From contig DF237329.1 of NCBI GenBank assembly GCA_000708835.1, forward strand, positions 1 through 64,000: a stretch of DNA of 64,000 nucleotides, read 5' to 3'. Source of the stretch: Klebsormidium nitens (Eukaryota > Streptophyta > Klebsormidiophyceae > Klebsormidiales > Klebsormidiaceae). Shown one piece after another: positions 56,058 to 64,000 of this stretch (its first letter is position 1; each line of letters opens with the position of its first letter). The position numbers and the translations under genes are program-made. The notes under the pieces are model-generated. The model ran no database searches, had not been told where the DNA came from, and saw nothing but the letters and a program-made list of their open reading frames with translations.

Positions 56058-57886
56058 GACATCCGCAGACCGCACCCGGAGAGGCTCCCAAAGGCTGGGC
56101 TGGCGTCAGCCAGGGCGCGGATGACGTCAGGGACCTCGCGGCGCGCATGCTAGGATCGCAAGAAGAGGCGGCCGGCGCGGTCAGGTGGAAGAATCGGGGG
56201 TCAGATCCGTCCGCACAGCTGAGGACGAGTTCCTTCCGCCCAGTCGATTCATGAGGAAACTAAGAGAGTCCCGGGTGGGGAAGAGGCAGAAAGACGGCTC
56301 GGGGATTGAGGACGGAATGGGCGGACGTGGCAGATGGTGCACCGGAACGGGTACCGATGAAGCGGAATGGAACGATGAGAAACGTGGCGAGGAAAAGGGA
56401 GGCGGCGAAGAAAAGTGATGAGAGTTGGAACTTGCTAGTCCGGAGGACTTACAACGGAGCACGGAAACGGGATGGGGGAATGTAGCGCACACGGGGAAGT
56501 CAACCCGCCGTTTTTTTGAAAGAATCTGGAGCAGCGCCTAAGAGCAGATCAAAGCGGCGGCATTAAGCGAGCTGTCCAGCGGGCGATCGGACGATTCGGA
56601 GCTGATTGAGAATGTCCTGTCCGGATTGGAAGCAGAAACGGAAAAGATTGGGACGCCGGATTGGAGAGAACAGCCCGGTGAAGAAGTGACTGGGAAATTG
56701 AGTCCAGCTCATTGATCGATGGAGTAACCGGTCTCAAGATACTCAGGGCGATCATATGGAAGACGTGATCTCGACCAAGGGGGCCGGAGTCGGCTGATTT
56801 TACCGGAAAGATTGACAGCAGTCTGGGTGCGAGCACGGGTTGGGAGACAAATGGGGGCCAGGCAGAAGGGGAACGAAATGCCGTCAGAGTTGAACTTTCT
56901 TTGAACATTTAAAACAAAGACTCTTGCCAAAAAAGATCGACCTTTTGAGGAGCAGACAGACTTCTTGTCGTCCTTTGCAGCAGCAATTCTTCGCTCTTCT
57001 GACGGTGTTCGGCGGCTGTACTCAGCCAGTGCATGTCAACTTTCTTCATTTGAAACATGATGGAAAAGACACACTCTACGGCTATTGGCAAAAGCACTTT
57101 CTAACGAGGTTAGGTTTCGCCAAACCCTAACACTGTCGACGATAGTATCGTGGCCGGCAAGCTCAGCGCGATCTGTCCAGTAGAACTTTTGCGCACGTGC
57201 CAGAGCGCAGCTCCGCGGGAACGGTGAAAGCTGAAGGGTTTTTACGTGCACGCATGCTCGCAACGGATTTCCACCAACAAGGAGCACGTCAACTTAGCTG
57301 TCCGTATCTCATGCACATCCGAGAGACTGTCGTTCGAAATCTGCCTCATTTACAATCTATTCATGGGCCCTTCAGTTACGATGCGCACAAAAGGTAGCTG
57401 GTTCATGCAAGGGCTGCTAAATTACTTATGAAGGCAAACACGTATGCCTTTGTAGATCAAGCAAAAACGAATGATTCTCGGACGAAGCTTGAAGAACTTT
57501 GTTTTTATCGAACTAACTAAATTGGACGGTCACCATCATGGGTAGCACTGTTGTGAAGCTTACTCAGAGGTCTATCGGAGCACAGATGGATGCTGCGCAA
57601 ATTTCTTGTCACATGCATTTTTGTTTGCGAAGGCCACACGCATTGGGGTTGCACAGCAAACTGAACCCCCCCTCGATTCATAGGAGGCGAAAAGTCCTGA
57701 CGAGTAGCCGAATTTGTCCCCAAGTATCCACGAAAACGGATCGCCGATTGAGTCCGGAATGACCATCTAATCAGCATCTCCTCAGCTGAGCAGCTGCTGA
57801 AAGTCCCCTTCTCAATCAGACGCTTTGCAGGTTCGAGCAACTGTTGTCGCTATCCTAATCATGTTAGACGCAGCTCGACGTACGGA
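56058..57886. other. Intergenic region, no gene assigned
   Basis: The first 850 bp are purine-rich on the plus strand and contain unsupported ORFs (56185-56418 plus, 56549-56908 minus). At about 57105-57130 GTTAGGTTT and AAACCCTAAC form an inverted pair containing a telo-box-like AAACCCTAA. I see nothing that supports a gene. Confidence 0.4.
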
Positions 57887-58783
57887 TCAATCACTTGGCG
57901 GATACGGTACAACTCTCAGCGGGACCTCTACTTTTCCTTCCAAAACCGCTAGTCTGTCTTCTCGAGACCATTCCGCGCTAACCACCCTCAATTGGTATGG
58001 ACACTCGGGGTCCACTTCGGTCACGTTCGGAAGGTTCGTACACCACTTCTTGTGCGCCTTTACCCAGTCCGCTCTTTGGCAGTCCTGAGCATTGAGATAT
58101 TGTCTCGTCAGCAAAGTCGAGTACAGTAAATCGAGGATTTTACCGGCTTTCCTTGCTCACTGATCGTGTCACGCTCTACGTAATTGACGCCGAAACCTTG
58201 CATGGGATTTGAGGTCGAAAACACTTTGACGTGAGCCTTGTGAGTTTTCTGTGTCTTATCATATAAGTCACCACCCAGACGGATGTTTCCTTCTTGCCAG
58301 AAGCCCCCTGGAATCCCTGAAACCCTAAGAAGAGAAACGTGGGTGCATTCAGTCCCTCAGAACACCTTCGAGATTGTGACATACAGTCGCTTGCGTTCAC
58401 CACTGCAGCACAGCTATGCAATTCCACCTCACCTTGCTGCAGTACCACACCAAGTGACACGCCGTGCACTTCGTCAGCGTGACGTCAGCCTCCTCGCACG
58501 GTTCCTGGGGCTTCCTCATACAGTTATGACAGATCGGGTTCTCCCACCGGCCCCTCACAAGCTCAGCTTTGCTCGGGAGACCAAAGTTCGGCCTGTTCCC
58601 CATGCCCTGGCGGACGATCTCGTGGTTGCGGTCGACTTCGCACTGCGGGTACTTGCTGACAGCGAGCTGGAACTCGGGGGAGTCTACCGGGACGGTCATC
58701 GCCCTGGTGTCAAAGTCTGGCTCGCGCTCCCAGGCGACCACCTCCGGGGACACCTTTGGCCGGTCCTTCTTGCGCGACGGCAT
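57887..58783 (-). CDS. MYND-type zinc-finger protein, copy 2
   Basis: Exons 58433-58783 and 57887-58084 give 182 aa from ATG 58783. It shares with copy 1 the N-terminal motif VAWEREPDFDTR, the block PEFQLAVSKYPQCEV and the MYND finger CHNC, CTACHLVWYCSKDC, KAHKKWC, with the intron at the same codon position (after CSK). The zinc ligands are intact in both copies. The linker before the finger and the C-terminal tail have diverged most. The intron is about 350 nt against 750 nt in copy 1. The pair is a tandem duplication in the same orientation, and both copies look functional. Confidence 0.88.
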
Positions 58784-60380
58784 CTTCTTATCTGCAAAAC
58801 GAGATTTGGAATGTTAGACACAGCTAAAGATATACTGTTCAATCAATGATCAGGAATGGAAAAAGACCCAGATACAGATCATCCGGGCCAAGCAAAGCCA
58901 GAAAGAAACTCATAGTTTGATCGTTTGGCCGTTGGAAGTCTGAATGCACGAATATCTGGGAAAACGAGTGCCCACGAGATTTTAGCTTGTGCAGTCGGCA
59001 AATCCATTGTCCGTGAGTTCCTTTTTGAGAATTCTTTACCAACTTCTTCAAACAAAGCTGGGCTGTCTGTGCTTCGAAGCAATGTTATTGACCTAAATTG
59101 CTTAAAACTCCTGTCAACAAGCTTACGCTATTTGTATATCTCTTGTTGCAGGTAAAAAGCTGATAGAAAATCAGACACGAATTAGCCGTCTTTGAATCTT
59201 TCGTGCTTCCAAGCATGCCTTCTTATTGCTTTTCTATCATCCTGGCAGAAAGTGAGGGGTTCAGAAGCTGTATACGGTCATAATATGTACATATTGCTGC
59301 AGTCCGACTCTGCTTTGGTAGAAAAGTGGCACCAAAAGCCTCCAAGACAATCACGAAGCCTAGACACTGCAACTGACTTCCACTTGATTCCGAAACTGTG
59401 GCTTTACATGAGAGTTGACATCAAGTATGTTCTAAAGGCAATCTTAGAACTCTTGACATGTCAGCTTCAACGACAAATGGATTTCAGTGATCAAGCTCCA
59501 AAAAAGAGAAAGAGGGAACTCTAAGCTTGTGCTCACGAGATGAAGGATACCTCGATGCTCGTTTTAATCTGCCTGATTACAACCAGCTCAAGGGTCATCT
59601 AGACTCAGCGCTCTGCTCTCATTATCGCACCTGATCCATTGATGAAGGGAAGCCTGGTATCAAACTTCAGCTCTTTTACGGCGCACGCAGCGCGTAGATT
59701 GCTCTATTTATGCTTCAAGTAATTATATATAAAGATCCGAGCTTAGGGATCGAATTTGCGTTTATGCTTTCCTCTGGCAACCTGTATGAATCGAAAAGTT
59801 CTTTCCCGCCACCTTCGAATGTGCTTGTCTGATCAGCATCAGAAATGGCACTGCTCCGCTTGAAAAGGCATAAAAAGGCGCCGGCGCTACCTAAGTTTCA
59901 AATGTGCTACTGCTGATCATGCACGAAGCCTATTGGCTTGGCGAAGCATCGTCACATGGGGCAAAAAAGATCGACGCGACATAAGCGGTGGTCCACTGCA
60001 GATCTGGAACCGACGAGTATAATTACGGCGTCGGATTCTAACCAGACCAAGAAGCAGGACGACATTCTTCGATGGAAATGTAATCACGCCTTGCTTGATC
60101 GTTGGAAAGACGTTCGAGACTTTACGGCACTACTCCACACCAACAATGCAGCGAAGTCCTGCAAGGAAGACTGATTCCAAGAGCAAGCTGTCGAGACAAT
60201 AAGGACAACTAGGACTCTGCTATTAGGAGGAGAAGTTAGCGCTCTTGATACTTGCCGAAGAAGGGTCGTTCTAGAGAGACTGACGACTCCTCGAAGGGAG
60301 GCGCTGTTCTTGGTTGTCAAGAAGATGCCTTTCGTTTGAAATGCCAGGAAGAGCACTAAAGAGCAATTAAGGTCTCCTGT
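58784..60380. other. Upstream flank of MYND copy 2
   Basis: This is the promoter side of MYND copy 2 (minus) and of the coiled-coil gene (plus). It contains the counterparts of the copy 1 flank described at 53593-55080. The plus-strand ORF 59938-60174 lies in the duplicated part, but the other copy is not open in the same way, so I do not call it a gene. Confidence 0.5.
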
Positions 60381-63300
60381 ATGTTGATGATGGAGAGCAT
60401 GCAGATTAGGCCCTTTTCAGAATCAGGCTACCAGATGGCGGCAGCTTCGGAGGATGTTTCCGCTGTTTCGTTCGAGCATGTCCAAGGCCTGGTACCGCTG
60501 ACTGAAAGGTCAGCAGCAGAGCTGCTGGCTGGTTCCGCGGTGCAGACAGGCTTGAGCCGCCATGTCTTTGGAAGCATCGCTGTGATCATGGAAACCTTCA
60601 AGATCTTCGAGAGCGAGCAAGAGCTACGAAGACACCCAGATGTGCAGGGGGAGTGGCTCCTGAGGATTGCAGAGCTGATGCATGTCATCAGGCATCAGCT
60701 GTTTGAGGTCAAATTTGCGCTGGGACAGAATGAGAGAAAGCTTCGTCCCCTTGCTGAAGAGCTGGATCGATTCAACAGAGATTGCTTGACACGGGCTCGG
60801 AACATCCTGTCTCCTGCAAGCTACGAGTCCCTGTTTCAATCGCGCCATACATTCCCTTCGCCAGAAGAACAGTCCCAAAGAAACCTGCAGCTGAGAGAAA
60901 AGGTCGCACTCCTGGTTTCGGAGGGGGACTCTGCTTCTGGAAGTGGCTCAAGGCAAGGTTCGAGTGAGACTGAAATCAGGAAGCTTCGCAAGAGGGTGAA
61001 GGAGCTTGAGGAACAGCTCCGCGTATCAGAGGAAAGGAGAACAGCGGAGCTCAGGGAATCAGAAGAATCCAGAAGATCTGTCTCAGAAGAGAATGTTGAG
61101 TTGCAGCGGGTGAGACGTTCTTTATCTGCTTATAGAGTTGATCCCAATTGGCAATCTCTGGCCCTTTTGACTCTTCCAAAAGAGTGCCGAACAATCTGAT
61201 CAAAGTTTCCTGTTTTTCTGCTGGGACTCTTCTCATTCTCAGAAGAACATACCTGCTAAAATACCATAAGGCGTTGCAAACGGTTTCTGGCAGCTTCAAG
61301 TCTGGTCACTAGTTTACTGGTCAGAAAAGCTTTATTCCTGGATATCTCCGAATTGTGAGGGAATTTGTCTCGAGAGCCACGAAGCGTTGCTGTGCATTCA
61401 TTGTGAACCTTCGTTTGTTTGCATCAGAACATCATGCTGCTTCTAAGGTCCGGAATAACTTATTGTAGATTCTACTTTCTCATATCATGCAAACCAGGTT
61501 TGAGTTGAAGGAAAACCCTAGACAGAGGTTGTCTTTTGTATTTTTTGGTTTCATTGAATTTCAAAATTCAACTCACCCTAAGGGCCCTCGTTTTTCAACT
61601 TCACACATGCCGATCTTATCAGGGAGTCCCTACTCTTGAGTTGCGATGCCGATGGCAGGCATTCCTTAGCGGTTTGAACCTACTATTCGCAGACTGATCT
61701 ACCATCTGAAAATCATCTAGAAAAAATAGAGCCACATTCTAGGGTGCATTTGACGAAAGCTGAGCGCACGGAACTGGATTGCTTTGCCGAGTACAGATTC
61801 TTCAAACCAGTCAGATGTCCCTAATTTCAAATGCACCCTCTGTTAGAAACCTTGCTTCAGTTGTGACAAGAAAAGTACCACAGAACAACCATTGTTGCTC
61901 AACGCTGAAACAGGTCCTACTCCTGCATTTTGCAGACCTTGATAAAACTAGCAAATGAAACATTTGAAAAGAAAACGAAACTCCTGCACGTCTTTCAAAG
62001 CTGGTCTTCAGATATGCAAAGAGTCCCCTCTTGGCCTATCAATCTTCGCTTCTTTCTGAAATTCGATCGATTTGCAGAGGATTCAGCAACTTCAGGCCGC
62101 GGTGAATAGCTTCGAGTACAAGTCGAGCAACATGGAGAGCGTCGTCCTCGACCTGGAAGCGCGCAACCGGAAGCTTGCTGAAGAAGCCAGGGAGTCCCGC
62201 CGTGGCGGCCGTAGATCGCGCGCCAAGAAGACCGCCGAAGAGCCGTCCGCGGATCAGCCGCTCTCGCAACCGGGGTCCGCCGCTTCTACCCCTGGACACA
62301 GCGCAACCCGAGCTTCATTTGAGCTCCCGGGAGAGGCCAACCGGGCAGAAGAAAGTTTCTCAACTGACTTCACAAGACGGGGGTCTGCACGAGAGCCCTA
62401 CGACGTCCGCAACCTACAGATCGAGGGAAACAGAGGCTCTCGTCGGTCGGGCGCGCCGGAAGCAGATACTCGCGGGGATGGTGACGTCAGCAAAAACCGG
62501 GAGGCAGCCCCCGAGCCACGAGCGACCAACCGGCCCCCGTCCTTTGATCAGTCCTACAAGAAAACTGCACGGAACCAGAAGAGCCCGGCGGCGGGAAGCG
62601 TGGCGCTTGGACCGGTGGGGACTCCTTTCGGCACACCTGCAGGGGGTTCGCAGATGAGAACGCCTTTGGACGCGGTTCCAAACGGTTCGGATCGGTACCC
62701 ACCCAAGCTTGAACTGGAGCCCGAGTCAGAAGAGCCGGTGCATTTCGGGGGCCACGAACCGCGGAACGAGGCCGACACGTGGCACGACGACAATCCGCAA
62801 GGGGTGCACGAGAGAAGCCCACCAAAAGCAGCTTCATGGCAGCGGGGTCTGATCCAGTCGATCGTGAAGAGGACCCTTCCAAAAGAGCAGGTCAGCAGGA
62901 TGAGAAAACGGAGTGAGGCTTGTTGCCTCTTTTTGATGAGCAAGTTCAGCGGACATTTAGAATTGCTCAAGCGGGAATCTTTCACAAGTCAGCCTCCTTT
63001 GGGTTTTTCTCTCAAAAGTCTCTATCATGAAAGACACGACTCGCTACGTTTTTCATTGAAGTAATATTTTTTTTTCTATATTACACACTTCAGTGTTGAG
63101 GAGGTCTTTCAGATGTTGAGAATTGCGATGAATCCATGCAAGACAGCATTATCATTCTGTTACTCACATTTCTAGACTCCTGCTTTTCTAAGAGTAGGAT
63201 ATCCACTGTCAACAGTGGATATCCCTACAAGGGCGCAATTCAAAAGTCTTTCTTCGAACGCAGATAGCCCAAAGGCCGATCCGGCACTTTAGTAAACTCG

Positions 63301-64000
63301 GATTTGCAGATTGTGCAGGTCATGCAAGCTCCCCGTGACGACAGAGTCCCCGTAGTTTCTGACGGCCGCGGACGCGGGCGTGAGGCCGCAGAAACCGCCT
63401 TCCCCAATCCCAGCGAGCCCGGACCGCGAAAGCCGCGCGAAAGAAGAGAGCCGGACTCCGTATCTCGCAGCCGGGCGGAACCCCCGCGCTCGGTGTTCTT
63501 GAGCAGAGACGATGAGACTTCCGTCTTGCCAGCAGCTTCGGAAAGCGGGGTTTCTCGCCCCCGCAGAGGAGCAGCGCCCGAAGAGATCACCTTCAGTTCC
63601 TTCATTTACGGCGTGTCTGGCGGCTGGGAAGACCAAATACTAGAGAGCCGGCTCGAAGACGCGGTGTCGGCTGCCGTCAGCGGCTTCGACGCCTTCCCCA
63701 GCACTACTTTCAGTCGTTTCAGGGGGCGCGCAAATGTGAACAGGCTCAAGGGGAATCCCCGGCCGACCTTCGCCTTCTGCGACTTTGCGTCCAACCTTGC
63801 GAAGGAGTGCTTCGACGACGGGACCTCGCGGGGCCGCCTGGTTCTGAAACTGGAAGGATGGACGCTCCCCGTTCAAAAGCCGCGAACGCAGGACATGGAG
63901 AGCGTTTCCTACTGGGAGCGGCGCGCGCTGGACGATCTCTGGGCGCGCGCGCGCGGTGCAACCCCCGCCAAGACTCTGTACGCGCGCTTCCTGGGCGAGG
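60381..64000 (+). CDS. Coiled-coil protein with RRM-like segment, cut by window end
   Basis: Exons 60381-61109, 62078-62890 and 63310 to beyond 64000 stay in frame for 744 codons (the third exon could instead start at 63319). Exon 1 encodes an uncharacterised helical domain (TFKIFESEQELRRHP, WLLRIAELMHVIRHQLFEVKFALGQNE), then a coiled coil (IRKLRKRVKELEEQLRVSEERRTAEL) that continues into exon 2 (RIQQLQAAVNSFEYKSS). Exon 2 then becomes Ser/Pro/Arg-rich and disordered. Exon 3 has an Arg-rich stretch and a possible RNA-recognition fold at about 63600-63850: FIYGVS as strand 1, RLEDAV as a helix and PTFAFCDFASNLAKECF resembling RNP1 and the second helix. Function is unknown; RNA binding through a dimeric scaffold is a guess. 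Confidence 0.65.
63197..63224. repeat. Perfect 13-bp palindrome
   Basis: GGATATCCACTGT and its exact reverse complement flank a 2-base loop in the intron before the last visible exon of the coiled-coil gene. The symmetry extends to GTAG/CTAC with one extra base on the right arm. It would form a stable hairpin in the pre-mRNA about 85 nt before the acceptor. Confidence 0.85.

Noticed and set aside
62078-63064. ORF continuing past 62890 to 63064 as the C-terminus of the coiled-coil gene
   Set aside because: A good donor at 62890 and a long in-frame exon from 63310 to the window end make splicing more likely. The read-through tail has no features.
63240-63961. Several minus-strand ORFs of 60-120 codons
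   Set aside because: They are shadows of the plus-strand third exon of the coiled-coil gene, which stays open for 690 bp to the window end.

Overview
This window is nuclear DNA from a photosynthetic eukaryote of the green lineage. Genes are split by many introns of about 80 to 1,800 nt, almost all with GT-AG ends, and there is no operon structure. The gene set is plant-like: an alpha-glucan phosphorylase, a GH51 alpha-L-arabinofuranosidase of the plant wall type, plant-style F-box/LRR proteins and an enolase of the ENO3 clade. A papain-like protease fused to an EGF domain is unusual for land plants. Together these suggest a streptophyte alga (Klebsormidium-like) or an early-diverging relative; the species is an inference. 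Exon junctions were rebuilt by hand from splice sites, reading-frame continuity and family conservation, and every join listed keeps frame.

Layout: (1) 964-5041 (+), secreted C1A cysteine protease with an EGF-like domain. (2) 6720-16976 (-), alpha-1,4-glucan phosphorylase, 16 exons. (3) 18150-29051 (+), GH51 alpha-L-arabinofuranosidase, 14 exons, divergent from the phosphorylase. (4) 30413-32644 (-), intact single-exon F-box/LRR gene. (5) 33539-35894 (-), its tandem copy, broken by a 7-bp duplication and an in-frame stop. (6) 36736-37653 (+), small tail-anchored protein. (7) 39036-45597 (-), ENO3-type enolase-like protein with altered active-site residues. (8) 46794-50614 (+), ribosomal protein uL30 (RPL7). 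(9) 52273-53592 and 57887-58783 (-), tandemly duplicated MYND zinc-finger genes. (10) 60381 to beyond 64000 (+), coiled-coil protein continuing into an RRM-like segment, cut by the window end.

The most striking signal is structural. In the phosphorylase, arabinofuranosidase and enolase genes, many introns contain one to four decaying tandem copies of the neighbouring exon edge, including its splice acceptor or donor. Periods are about 95-190 bp. Introns here appear to have grown by repeated tandem duplication across exon-intron borders, leaving arrays of competing splice sites. Whole-gene tandem duplication (F-box pair, MYND pair) shows the same tendency at a larger scale. Two inverted-repeat elements (8686-9032 and 55881-56057) look like MITEs.

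The genes do not form one pathway. Glucan phosphorylase (starch or glycogen breakdown), arabinofuranosidase (wall arabinan turnover) and the enolase-like protein touch carbohydrate metabolism; the others are housekeeping or regulatory.
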